Positions 8,840-16,810 of a DNA stretch of 33,213 bases are shown here, one piece after another (the first letter of the stretch is position 1; each line of letters opens with the position of its first letter). The stretch covers positions 1-33,213 of the forward strand of contig CAJPNZ010000025.1 of assembly GCA_905372155.1 (NCBI GenBank), in the 5' to 3' direction. Both the position numbers and the translations under genes were made by a program. The notes under the pieces are model-generated. The model had not been told where the DNA came from. It ran no database searches and saw only the letters and a program-made list of their open reading frames with translations. The stretch is from Propionibacteriaceae bacterium (GTDB lineage Bacteria; Actinomycetota; Actinomycetes; Propionibacteriales; Propionibacteriaceae).

Positions 8840-8851
8840 GGGGGTTCCTCC

Positions 8852-9868
8852 TCAGGCGTAGAACGCGGGCTTGGGCATCATTTCGACCGCCACCTCGCCG
8901 TCGGCCTCGAGGGCCTTGACGCCGGCGTCGCAGACACAGGCGGCCGCGTAGCCGTCCCACGCGGTGGAGCCGGTGTGACGGTCCTCGGCGACGGCAGTGA
9001 TCCACTCCTGCACCTCACGCACGAAGGCCTGGCCGAAGCGCTGGTTGTGGTCCATGGTCAGCCGGTTGCGTCGACCCTGCAGGTCGGCGCGCTGCACCAG
9101 CTCCTGGTCGCTGAGCCGCACCGCACCGTTCTCGCCGACCAGCTCGCACTGGATGTCGTAGCCGTACTGGCAGTTGACGAAGATCTCGTCGTCGACGCGC
9201 ACCCCGGAGGTGGTGGTGAGAATCAGCACCAGCGGGTCCTGCAGGTGCGGGAAACGATTCGTGGTCTTCTTCGGCTTGTCGACGCGGGCCGAGACGAACT
9301 CCTCGCCGAGCAGCCAGCGCATGGTGTCGATCTCGTGGATGGCGGTGTCGTTGATCGCCATGTCCCAGGTGTAGATCTTGGGCACCGTCGGGTTGCGGTG
9401 CGCGTTGTGGACCATGAGGGCCTCACCGATCTCGCCGGCGTCGAGGATGGCCTTCATCTCCCGGTAGGAGGAGTCGAAACGACGCATGAAACCGACGGTG
9501 ACGAGCTTCTTGCCCGCCTTCTGTTCGGCCTCCATGATGCGCGCACAGGCATCGGCGGTGGGGGCGAGGGGTTTCTCGCAGAAGACGTACTTGCCGGCTT
9601 TGAGGGCCGCGATCACGTCGGGTTCGTGGGCGGGCCCGAAGCTGCAGATCATGACGGCGTCGACATCGTTCGAGGCGATGAGCTCCGCGGCGCCCGGGAA
9701 TACCGTCGCGCCGATCCGGTCGGCGACCTTCCGGGCGTTCTCGGCGTTGAGGTCGGTGACGGCCACCACCCGGCCGCCCGCGATGACGCTGTGGATGCGT
9801 TCGATGTGCGCCTGCCCCATGCCGCCGGGGCCGATCATTCCGATTCGCAGGGTCATGGTGTCGCTCAC
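8852..9868 (-). CDS. iolG: Gfo/Idh/MocA oxidoreductase, inositol 2-dehydrogenase-like (IolG)
   Basis: The 338-residue protein has an N-terminal Rossmann fold with dinucleotide motif GMIGPGGMGQAH, the family EKP motif in FCEKPLAP, and a C-terminal alpha/beta domain with AINDTAIHEIDTMRWL, where catalytic Asp/His residues of inositol dehydrogenases sit. It would oxidise myo-inositol to scyllo-inosose with NAD+. GTG 9868 overlaps the stop of the upstream gene (GTGA); ATG 9856 (MTLRIG) is an alternative start. Flanking IolE-like and IolH-like genes support the inositol reading, though other Gfo/Idh substrates cannot be excluded. Confidence 0.85.
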   Translation of the reverse strand: MSDTMTLRIGMIGPGGMGQAHIERIHSVIAGGRVVAVTDLNAENARKVADRIGATVFPGAAELIASNDVDAVMICSFGPAHEPDVIAALKAGKYVFCEKPLAPTADACARIMEAEQKAGKKLVTVGFMRRFDSSYREMKAILDAGEIGEALMVHNAHRNPTVPKIYTWDMAINDTAIHEIDTMRWLLGEEFVSARVDKPKKTTNRFPHLQDPLVLILTTTSGVRVDDEIFVNCQYGYDIQCELVGENGAVRLSDQELVQRADLQGRRNRLTMDHNQRFGQAFVREVQEWITAVAEDRHTGSTAWDGYAAACVCDAGVKALEADGEVAVEMMPKPAFYA

Positions 9869-10794
9869 TTCACTCCGAGGCCGATGGAGGCCAGGTATTC
9901 GCGGACCTTGATGGCGTTGGGCAGCGGGTAGGACGGGTCACAGCCGTACATGTCCTGCTCGCAGATGACGTAGAGCTCCTTGTCGAGGTCGGCGAGGGCC
10001 TCGACGAGGCTCGGCATGTCGGGTTCGCCCTCCGGCGGCGGCACGGAGCAGCCCGCCTTGACGGCCTTCACGAACGGCCAGTCCTCGTCGTGGGCCTGTT
10101 TGACGAGCTTCGGGTCCATGGCCTTGATGTGAACGTAGGAGATGCGCTCCGGGTAGTCGCGGATCAGGGCGGTGTTGTCGGCCATGCCGTAGACGATGTG
10201 GCCGGTGTCCAGGCAGAACCCGACGTACTCGGGGTCGGTGGCCTGGAAGATGCGGTCGATGTCCTCGCGGGTCTCGATGTGGGAGTCGCCGTGCGGGTGG
10301 AGGACCATCTTGAGGCCGTAGTCCTCCTTCATCATGCGGCCGAGTCGGTTGGCGTTGTTGATGTACAGCTCCCAGGCCTCGCCGTCGAGGTGACGCACGT
10401 CGGTGAACTCGCCGGTGTGCTCGTCGCGGAACATCGGCGGCAGGTGCACCACGTACTCGGCGCCGACGGCGGCGTGGGTCTCACCGATGGCGCGGAAGGT
10501 GCGCTCCGTGTCAGCCCAGGCCTCGGCCTTGTGGAGGATGCCCCAGCCGGTGCCGGCGACGACGCGGAAACCTCGCTTGCCCATTTCCTCGGCCAGGCGT
10601 TTGGGGTCGGTGGGGAAGTAACCGAAGGGACCGGTCTCCATCACGGAGAAACCGGCCTCGGCCATCTCGTCGAGGGCTTTCTCCCACGGGATCTGCGCCG
10701 GGTCCTCGGGGAACCAGACGCCCCACTGGTCGGGACAGACGCCGATGGTCAGCTTGTTGTATCGGGGTTCGGGGTTGCGGGACTTGTCGGCCAT
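9865..10794 (-). CDS. iolE: IolE-like inosose dehydratase / sugar isomerase (TIM barrel)
   Basis: The 309-residue TIM-barrel protein starts with GVCPDQWGVWFPEDPAQIPW, very like actinobacterial IolE-type proteins, followed by METGPFGYFPTDP. Metal-binding candidates are in HPHGDSHIE, FCLDTGHIVY, YVHIKAMD and ICEQDMYG, as expected for a Mn2+/Co2+-dependent dehydratase or epimerase. It would convert scyllo-inosose to a diketone. ATG 10794 is chosen over the in-frame GTG 10824 because AGAAAGGA sits just before it. It is the first gene of the iolE-iolG-iolH-like operon, ~30 bases after the predicted transcription start. KduI/IolI-like isomerase activity is the main alternative. Confidence 0.82.
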   Translation of the reverse strand: MADKSRNPEPRYNKLTIGVCPDQWGVWFPEDPAQIPWEKALDEMAEAGFSVMETGPFGYFPTDPKRLAEEMGKRGFRVVAGTGWGILHKAEAWADTERTFRAIGETHAAVGAEYVVHLPPMFRDEHTGEFTDVRHLDGEAWELYINNANRLGRMMKEDYGLKMVLHPHGDSHIETREDIDRIFQATDPEYVGFCLDTGHIVYGMADNTALIRDYPERISYVHIKAMDPKLVKQAHDEDWPFVKAVKAGCSVPPPEGEPDMPSLVEALADLDKELYVICEQDMYGCDPSYPLPNAIKVREYLASIGLGVK

Positions 10795-10829
10795 GGATGT
10801 CCTTTCTGGCACGTCGTTGGGCACGATCC

Positions 10830-10858
10830 AGCCTAGGTTCGGCCATATGTCCTGTCAA
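10830..10858 (-). promoter_or_regulatory. Promoter of the iol-like operon
   Basis: Minus strand: -35 TTGACA at 10853-10858, 17-bp spacer, -10 TAGGCT at 10830-10835. Transcription would begin near 10823, giving a ~30-nt leader. The core ATTGACA-GGA-CAT parallels the ABC operon promoter, suggesting a common regulator. Confidence 0.7.
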
Positions 10859-10884
10859 TTGCCCGAGGGTACTAATTTTTGTGA

Positions 10885-10899
10885 TGAAAGTGATTCTCA
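10885..10899. promoter_or_regulatory. Fur/Zur-like palindromic box
   Basis: TGAAAGTGATTCTCA is an imperfect inverted repeat close to the TGAAAATGATTTTCA type of actinobacterial Zur boxes. It lies ~27 bases upstream of the iol-like -35 and ~480 bases upstream of the TIR-SAVED start, and no zinc gene is adjacent. The similarity is by eye and could be chance. Confidence 0.3.
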
Positions 10900-11078
10900 A
10901 CGCGGTGTGGCAGGGTCGCGGGGATGGGGCCGGTCCGTCGACCACTCGCTGGCCTCCGCGTGTGACGAGCAGCCCGGGTGATGGTGTTCCGGGCCCAATG
11001 GGCACCGCACATCGGGTCAGCCCGAAGGTCGCGCCAGCTGGAGTGCTACACGCCAGTTCTTCGCTTTCTCTCCTGAGA

Positions 11079-11204
11079 GTTTGCTGGCCTTAGCACTGTT
11101 TTGCTGGCTCTAATCCTGTTTTGCTGGGCTTGTTCACGTTTGCTGGCTTCACAGCGCAGGCAAACGTGAACAAGCCCAGCAAAACATCGGTAAGGCCAGC
11201 GAAC
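11079..11204. repeat. Six copies of a GTTTTGCTGG-type motif at ~20-bp spacing
   Basis: Four direct copies of GTTT(T)GCTGG start at 11079, 11098, 11118 and 11138 (spacing 19, 20, 20 bp). Two inverted copies, CCAGCAAAAC at 11176 and CCAGCGAAC at 11196, are also 20 bp apart. Spacing close to two helical turns would place bound proteins on one DNA face. The array sits ~180 bases upstream of the TIR-SAVED start. The remaining sequence between 10900 and 11381 shows no convincing gene or promoter. Confidence 0.8.
11118..11185. repeat. Perfect 26-bp inverted repeat (palindromic hairpin)
   Basis: Positions 11118-11143 and 11160-11185 are exact reverse complements, separated by a 16-nt loop. The arms begin GTTTTGCTGGGCTTG and end with ...CAAGCCCAGCAAAAC. 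Homology resumes further out (11079-11092 against 11191-11204, 13 of 14 positions), with one ~20-bp repeat unit looped out on the left. As RNA this would be a very stable stem; as DNA it could be a cruciform, an operator or a miniature element. Confidence 0.9.
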
Positions 11205-11381
11205 CACCAGGACAACGGGTCAGCTCGGCCCCACTCTGAACCCGCCGTCTCTTGGCGTGTCCGATTGGCGTTTCGTGCGTGGGGAGGGGCGCGACCGCGG
11301 GAGCGGGACGATGTGGTCGTCGGCTGTCCGTCAGTACTTCACGACGGCCTTTCGGAGTCTTGGGCCGGGTTTGGAGGAATC

Positions 11382-12938
11382 ATGGGAGACAGATGCGGCA
11401 CCGACCACGGGAATCGCTACGACCCGACTGGGCCGGTTTTCATCTCGTACCGGCAGAGCGACGGTGCCGAGCTTGCCAAGCGCTTGGACCGTTTCCTGCG
11501 TGCCGGTGGTCTCGTGCCCTGGCGTGACCTCGTTGATCTGCCTCCCGGTGAGACCGCCCGCCGCGTTCACGAGGCCTTCGAAGAGGGTATCGCTGCCGCC
11601 GTTCTCATCGTCACGCCCGAGATCCAGAACAGCCAGTTCGTCCTCGCCGAGGAGCTTCCGGAACTGCTCACACTCGAGCAGGAACCCCACGACTTCAGCC
11701 TTCTCGTCCTCAACACCATCCCCAAACAGGACGAGACGGCTTCCAACGACGGCCGGTCGCGGGGAGATGGCGTGGATGCCGGACAACCCTCAACCGACGA
11801 TGCTCCTGCCGATCGCCCGCTCGGCGGGTGTGGGCGATCGGATGAGGCCATCGACGTGTCGGCTCCCGACCGACTACTGAACACCACCGGCCAGCCGCTG
11901 GAGAAGCTGAAGCAGTACGGTCTCGGTGAGTGCCGTCAGCTGTACCGGGACCTCCTCCACCGCAGGCTCGGGCATCTCATGAGGCCGGCGGAGCGGTACC
12001 TGCCGATCGGCCTGCCCATGGGTGTCGTCGCGGCGATCTCCAGTGCCCTCGGGTGGTTGTTCGGCGACCGGGGGATCGGCGACGGCGAGGTCACCATCCA
12101 GACACAGACCCGCCCGATCCCCGACGTCTACACGCGCCGTTCCGGCACCACCCGTCTCGGTCGCGAGCACGACCTCGCCATCCGGCTGCGCCAGGATCCG
12201 AGGACCGGTATCCCCGCCGTCGAGGACTACCGGTATCTGAAAGAGACGCTGCCGATCATGGTCGACGCCCTCTACACGCACGGCGTGAGTGGCGTGACGC
12301 TGACCGGTGGCGGTCACTTCAGCCTCGGCTGGGCGCTCGGCGCCGCCCTGCCGATCACCCGTCAGGGCGGCCTGCGCGTCATCGACCTGCAGGGTAACGA
12401 GTGGACCGACGCCAGCCGCAGCGACGACCGGAAGACGTTCCACGCGGTCGCGGGGCCGTCCGCCGAGCACACACCCCAGGATCCCTCACTTCAGAAAGCC
12501 GACCGCTTGCACCGCGTCGCCGTCCTGATCCGCAACCAGAACGGCCAGAACCAACAGCCCTTCGACGAACTCAAGGCCACCTGCGACGAAAGCTTCGAGA
12601 TCGTCATCGAGGGCAGCGGCGACCACTTCTACCCGTCCAACGAGGGCGCCCGCCTGGCCAGGGAGATCGCGGAAGAGCTGCGCAAACGCGGCGCTGGCAG
12701 GGAACTGCACATCGCATGGTCGGCAGCGGTGTCCCTGGCGCCGCTGGTCGCGCGTCGCACCAACACCCTCAACTGCGTGCTCTACGAGCTGACCCAGAAT
12801 CCGCTCGTGGCCAGGCAGCGTTACCAGAAGGTGCTGCGTGTGGCCGCGGGCATGCCACACGGCCCCATCATCGAGGTCTTCGACAAGGTCGCTCGACCCA
12901 GCAAAACAACACGTGTGGAAGGAGAAACGCGTGACTGA
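11382..12938 (+). CDS. TIR-SAVED cyclic-nucleotide-activated NADase effector
   Basis: The 518-residue protein has an N-terminal TIR domain (residues ~17-130: PVFISYRQSDGAELAKRL, LVPWRDLVDLPPGE, AAAVLIVTPEIQNSQF) with candidate catalytic Glu at 90/91. A linker follows, then a SAVED domain (~residues 285-510) recognisable from VSGVTLTGGGHFSLGWALGA and ELHIAWSAAVSLAPLV...NCVLYEL. TIR-SAVED proteins known from CBASS bind cyclic tri-adenylate, polymerise and destroy NAD+. Here it heads a Cas10 operon, so a Cas10-made oligoadenylate is the likely signal. ATG 11382 has GGAGG four bases upstream; the in-frame start at 11121 would translate the palindrome and is rejected. The stop overlaps the next start by 8 bases. 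Confidence 0.9.
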   Translation: MGDRCGTDHGNRYDPTGPVFISYRQSDGAELAKRLDRFLRAGGLVPWRDLVDLPPGETARRVHEAFEEGIAAAVLIVTPEIQNSQFVLAEELPELLTLEQEPHDFSLLVLNTIPKQDETASNDGRSRGDGVDAGQPSTDDAPADRPLGGCGRSDEAIDVSAPDRLLNTTGQPLEKLKQYGLGECRQLYRDLLHRRLGHLMRPAERYLPIGLPMGVVAAISSALGWLFGDRGIGDGEVTIQTQTRPIPDVYTRRSGTTRLGREHDLAIRLRQDPRTGIPAVEDYRYLKETLPIMVDALYTHGVSGVTLTGGGHFSLGWALGAALPITRQGGLRVIDLQGNEWTDASRSDDRKTFHAVAGPSAEHTPQDPSLQKADRLHRVAVLIRNQNGQNQQPFDELKATCDESFEIVIEGSGDHFYPSNEGARLAREIAEELRKRGAGRELHIAWSAAVSLAPLVARRTNTLNCVLYELTQNPLVARQRYQKVLRVAAGMPHGPIIEVFDKVARPSKTTRVEGETRD

Positions 12939-14847
12939 TTTCGTCAACCCCTACACGTTCGTGCCGTTACCCCGGAAGGTGATGCGCGGACAGCCACCCG
13001 GGCACGACCCCGGCCCCGACGAGGCGCGGGAGCGTTATGTCGGGGCGCTGGAGGTCACGTGGCGCATCCAATCGCCGCTCGCCATCCCGACGGAGGAGTG
13101 GGGCAGCATCGGTGGCGACGTCCGCATCCCCGGCAGCTCCATCAAGGGCGCGGTTCGCAGCACCCACGAGATGCTGTTCGGCGGTTGTTTGCGTCAGGTC
13201 GACCTGGGGTACCGCCCCATTTACCGGCAGTTGCCTGACTCAAGCGTCCTTGATGGGTGGCGGCTGGCCGTCGTCCTCGATGACGACGAGGTCCTGCTGT
13301 GCGAGAAGGAGGACCCGAAGCGACGCTCCTCGATCGATTCGAAGGCCCTCTGCGAGCGCGTTGGGGACCGCGCCAGGACCGGCGATGTCATCGCCGTCAA
13401 CTCCGACGACGATTGGAAGGACAGGTCGGAGCTGCGGGTGGCGGAGCGGTTCCAAGTACTGCAGCGCCCAGCTGAGGTCAGCGGGTACGATGACCTGGCC
13501 GGCTGCTATGTCGTGCTGATCACCAAGAAAGGCGCGCGCCGTGATGCGGTACGCGCCAAGTGGTACTGGTCGCTGGGAAAACTGACCCGGGAGCGCGCGA
13601 CCATCTCGTCGCAGGCCACACGCGACTTCAGCTGGGCGATGATGGAGGCCCGCCCCGACGGCGAGCGGTGGATCGACGTGTTCCGCGGGAAGACGAAGCT
13701 TGGGCAGGCGCGCGGCAACAAGCACGCCCTCGAGCCCGGCAGCGTCATCTGGGTGAAGGTGCGCGACGGCGAGGTCACCGCCATCAAGCTGAGCCAGTTC
13801 TGGCGCGAGCGGTCCAAGGAGTGCCTGGGAACCCGGATCCCGCAGGAGACCCAGCCGTGCGACGACGAGAATCTGCGGCTGTGCCCGTCGTGTTCGGTGT
13901 TCGGGTCGGCCGACACCCTCAACGACAAGGCCATCACCGATGAGCGTCGCCGCGAGGGCGACCAGCGCTCCTATGCCGCGCACGTCCGTTTCGGGTCGGC
14001 GGTCGGGGTCGACCTGCAGGGCGACGAGGTGCCCTTGGCGCCGCTCGGCCAGCCGCACCTGGGTGCGGGCCTGACCTATCTCGAACCCACGTCGCCGGCG
14101 ACCGCCCCGGCCTCGGGGGATGAGCGCTGGAGCCGCTGGGACAGCGACGGCAAGCAGAAGCGCCAGCTGCGGGGCCGCAAGTTCTACTGGCACTCCGACC
14201 CGGAACGCCAGCTCGATCACCTGCAACACACCCAGGGCGTCGGGGACGTTCCCGGCCGGCACCTGAAGCGCGAGCACCACGGCGCCGAAATGTGCACCAA
14301 GGCCCAGCTGGTCACGGGCGGCACGTTCCGGCAGACGATCACATTCGACGGCCTGGATCAGTTCGGCGTCGCCTCGCTGCTCGCGGCGCTCCAGCCCGGA
14401 CGCCTCCTCGGCGACGGCGAGTTCGCCCTGCACCTTGGGCGCGGCAAGCCGCTCGGCCTGGGGTCGGTGACCGCCGAGATCACCGCCGCGAGGATCACGA
14501 CGGTTGCCGCCCGTTACGGCGACAAAGCAGAGATCCCGCTGGAGAAGTTCGTCATCGATCCCGCGGAGGTGAGGACCCGCTGCGGCGACCTCGACGCCGT
14601 ACACGAGGGCGCCCGGAAGGTGCTCCGTCTCGACGGGCTGGGCGAGAACTGGTGGAAGGTCACCTACCCGACCACCCAGCCATGGAGGCAGTTCGGTTCC
14701 AAGGAGTTCGACGAGTCTTTCAAGTTCTTCAAGGACTTCGGCGGCCCGGCTCAATCCAAGAATCGGAAGGTGAGCTGGAAGCCCGGAGCCTGGAGACCGA
14801 TGCCGGAGATCGCCGCCGACGACCAGAGCGATTGGAGCGCGAAGTGA
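12931..14847 (+). CDS. Type III CRISPR RAMP protein, TIGR03986-like
   Basis: This 638-residue protein begins VTDFVNPYTFVPLP, typical of the TIGR03986 CRISPR-associated RAMP family. A first RAMP (Cas7-like) module has GGDVRIPGSSIKGAVRSTHE and a LCPSCSVFG cysteine pair before FGSADTLND; later a second glycine loop HLGRGKPLGLGSVTAE is visible at ~residues 506-521. It is expected to be a multi-module backbone or capping subunit binding guide RNA in the type III complex. GTG 12931 has GGAAGGAG six bases upstream and overlaps the TIR-SAVED stop; its own stop overlaps the Cas10 start (GTGA). It is long for a single Cas7. Confidence 0.85.
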   Translation: MTDFVNPYTFVPLPRKVMRGQPPGHDPGPDEARERYVGALEVTWRIQSPLAIPTEEWGSIGGDVRIPGSSIKGAVRSTHEMLFGGCLRQVDLGYRPIYRQLPDSSVLDGWRLAVVLDDDEVLLCEKEDPKRRSSIDSKALCERVGDRARTGDVIAVNSDDDWKDRSELRVAERFQVLQRPAEVSGYDDLAGCYVVLITKKGARRDAVRAKWYWSLGKLTRERATISSQATRDFSWAMMEARPDGERWIDVFRGKTKLGQARGNKHALEPGSVIWVKVRDGEVTAIKLSQFWRERSKECLGTRIPQETQPCDDENLRLCPSCSVFGSADTLNDKAITDERRREGDQRSYAAHVRFGSAVGVDLQGDEVPLAPLGQPHLGAGLTYLEPTSPATAPASGDERWSRWDSDGKQKRQLRGRKFYWHSDPERQLDHLQHTQGVGDVPGRHLKREHHGAEMCTKAQLVTGGTFRQTITFDGLDQFGVASLLAALQPGRLLGDGEFALHLGRGKPLGLGSVTAEITAARITTVAARYGDKAEIPLEKFVIDPAEVRTRCGDLDAVHEGARKVLRLDGLGENWWKVTYPTTQPWRQFGSKEFDESFKFFKDFGGPAQSKNRKVSWKPGAWRPMPEIAADDQSDWSAK

Positions 14848-16253
14848 CAACCTACGTCGTGATCGGGGCGAAACGAATCCAGCAGTGGATCGCCCGTACC
14901 CCGCGCCTGGCTCTGACCAAGGGCGCTTCCCAGGCCCTCACCAGTCGCACCTCCCGAGACCATCTCAGTGGCAGACTCCCCGAGGAACTTCGCCTGAGCG
15001 ACGAGGTGCCCGACATCGCCGGTGTCGTCGTCCTGGAATCCGACGAACCGGTCACCGATGACGTCGTCGACGCGGCCCTGATGGTGGTCGCCGAGGGCCT
15101 GCCCGGGCTGGAGTGGAACGCCTGGGTGCACGAGGCCGACAGCTACGTCGAGGCCTACCAGGCCACGGGCGGTGGGCAGCGCTGTACGCGGGTGCGGCAC
15201 CGGGTGCCGTCGGCGCGCCGGTTGCCGATGCTCGCCGAATGCGAGGGCTGCCACGAGGAGTCCGCCGAGGTCGTGGTGGCAGTTCCCGAAGGCAAGGACA
15301 GCTACGGCGCCGACTGCGTCGTGCGGCGGGAGGCTTTCAAGCAGTGGAAGGACACGCTGAAACCTCGCGAAGATGGCGTTGTGGAGCCTGAGATGTTCGA
15401 GCACCTCACGAAGATCGAAGAGCCGGGAGAAGACGCCCACCCCGTCCGCGCGATGGGTCGCCGCGACGCCGACAACCACCTGGCGTTGATCCTCGCCGAC
15501 GGCAACCGCATGGGCGACTTCTTCAAGAAGGTCGCCCAGCTGAAGGATCCGCAGGCGCACAAGGCCTTGTCAAAGGCCCTCGACGACGCCACCCAGAAGG
15601 CCGCCGAGCGGGCCCGCGAGGCCGTCATCGCCAAGATGGCGAACCCCAAATTCTGTCCCGATGTCCTGCACTACATCGGAGGCGACGACGTCATGGCCAG
15701 CGTCGCTGGCAGGTTCGCCTGGCTGTGGGCGGTAACCCTCGCCGAGGCATTCGAGTCCGAGTTCCGAAGTCGCGTCGACGAGGTGTGCGCCAACCGCGGC
15801 CCACAGTTCCAGGCCGTCAGGACGGCGGCGGGACGGGCGAGCCTCGGAGTCGGCATCGTCTTCACCCACTACAAGGCGCCGTTCGCGGGGGCCCGGGAGC
15901 TGGCCGAGGAGATGGAGAAGATCGCCAAGAAGACGGGCAAGGGCGAGAAATCGTACATCGCCTGGGCCGACACCACCGCCGACCACAAGGCGCTGGAACG
16001 CAACGTCATCGACACCGAACGGGCCTCCCGAGAACTGCGCGAGGGCCACGTCCTGCGAGGCCTCGGCCCCAGCGCCCGCGGTGCCCTGAAGCAGGAACTC
16101 GATGCGGGGCGGGACGCCGTCGCCTGGGCCAGGCGCACCAAGCGGGACATCGTCGAATACCTGGGGCAGAGTTCCGAGGACCAGATCCGCGCCGACCTGG
16201 ATCGCGCCCGCTGGTGGCCGGTCGTCGAGGAAACCAAGGAGGGTCAGGAATGA
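14844..16253 (+). CDS. cas10: Cas10 (Cmr2/Csm1-like), HD-less, intact GGDD palm
   Basis: The 469-residue protein is the signalling subunit of a type III effector. It starts directly with a palm-like segment (TYVVIGAKRIQQWIARTPRL) and has no N-terminal HD nuclease, so it should lack the ssDNase. A zinc-binding region has CEGCHEE and a further Cys. Palm 1 carries ALILADGNRMGDFFKKV (Asp219), and palm 2 carries the cyclase motif GGDD at residues 279-282, in HYIGGDDVMASV. Both palms appear competent for cyclic oligoadenylate synthesis from ATP. GTG 14844 overlaps the upstream stop; the stop overlaps the next ATG (ATGA). It is shorter than typical 700-900-residue Cas10 proteins. Confidence 0.88.
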   Translation: MTTYVVIGAKRIQQWIARTPRLALTKGASQALTSRTSRDHLSGRLPEELRLSDEVPDIAGVVVLESDEPVTDDVVDAALMVVAEGLPGLEWNAWVHEADSYVEAYQATGGGQRCTRVRHRVPSARRLPMLAECEGCHEESAEVVVAVPEGKDSYGADCVVRREAFKQWKDTLKPREDGVVEPEMFEHLTKIEEPGEDAHPVRAMGRRDADNHLALILADGNRMGDFFKKVAQLKDPQAHKALSKALDDATQKAAERAREAVIAKMANPKFCPDVLHYIGGDDVMASVAGRFAWLWAVTLAEAFESEFRSRVDEVCANRGPQFQAVRTAAGRASLGVGIVFTHYKAPFAGARELAEEMEKIAKKTGKGEKSYIAWADTTADHKALERNVIDTERASRELREGHVLRGLGPSARGALKQELDAGRDAVAWARRTKRDIVEYLGQSSEDQIRADLDRARWWPVVEETKEGQE

Positions 16254-16810
16254 GCCTGAAATTCGAAGTGGAGTTCCTAACACCGTTCGTGATCAGCTCC
16301 GGCAAGGCCCTCGACGGCCTGGACCACACGATCGACGAGGAAACCCCGTTCCCCAGCTCCGCGGTCAAGGGGCTGCTGCGCGCCCACGCGCTGCACTGGC
16401 TCGGCCTGCCGAAAACCCTCGTGGGCGAAGTCTTCGGGACGGCCCGCAAGGGTAGCGACTGGATCTTCTCCGACGTCGCCGTGGAGCGCGTCGGCGCCGG
16501 GCCGCTGAAGCACGGCGTCGAGCCGTCGCTGTGGAACCGGGTGCGCGTCGACGAAAACGGCCGCGCCGAGGAACGCGCCCTCGTTGCGGGCCAACAGTGC
16601 TGGGCCGCCAGGGGCGAGTTCACCGTCGCCTGGGACGGCCGGGGCGAACCCCCGAAGCTGCACGTCCTGGTGCTGCGGGCCGCGGCCCGCGACGTCGTGA
16701 GCATCGGGCTGAACCGGCGTCGCGGTTTCGGCTGGGTCACGATCTTTGATGCCGAGCCCTGGACCGACGACGACAGTCGCACTCTGCTGGCCATGAAGGA
16801 GGAGTCGTGA
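16250..16810 (+). CDS. Csm3/Cmr4-like Cas7 RAMP protein
   Basis: A single-module RAMP of 186 residues. KFEVEFLTPFVISSGKALDG opens the RRM-like fold, FPSSAVKGLLRAHA is the Cas7 helix-capping motif, and GLNRRRGFGWVTI near the end is the glycine-rich loop. Asp25 in GLDHTIDEE lies where Csm3 carries its target-RNA-cleaving Asp, so backbone cleavage is possible but unproved. ATG 16250 overlaps the cas10 stop by 4 bases and its own stop overlaps the next GTG. It is likely the repeating backbone subunit. Confidence 0.82.
   Translation: MSLKFEVEFLTPFVISSGKALDGLDHTIDEETPFPSSAVKGLLRAHALHWLGLPKTLVGEVFGTARKGSDWIFSDVAVERVGAGPLKHGVEPSLWNRVRVDENGRAEERALVAGQQCWAARGEFTVAWDGRGEPPKLHVLVLRAAARDVVSIGLNRRRGFGWVTIFDAEPWTDDDSRTLLAMKEES

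Noticed and set aside
6739..9931. Large plus-strand frames opposite the antiporter and iol-like genes
   Set aside because: The translations are Gly/Asp/His/Arg-rich without motifs, and the minus-strand genes are unambiguous.
11079..11204. CRISPR array upstream of the TIR-SAVED gene
   Set aside because: The repeated motif is only ~10 bp with ~10-bp gaps, and copies occur in both orientations. CRISPR repeats are 23-40 bp, uniformly oriented, with ~30-40-bp spacers.
11121..11381. N-terminal extension of the TIR-SAVED protein from the in-frame start at 11121
   Set aside because: It would translate the palindrome into sequence with no domain, while ATG 11382 has GGAGG and lies just before the TIR fold.
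13240..14850. Long minus-strand frame (536 codons) opposite the TIGR03986-like gene
   Set aside because: It is antisense to a gene with RAMP motifs and operon overlaps, and shows no domain of its own.
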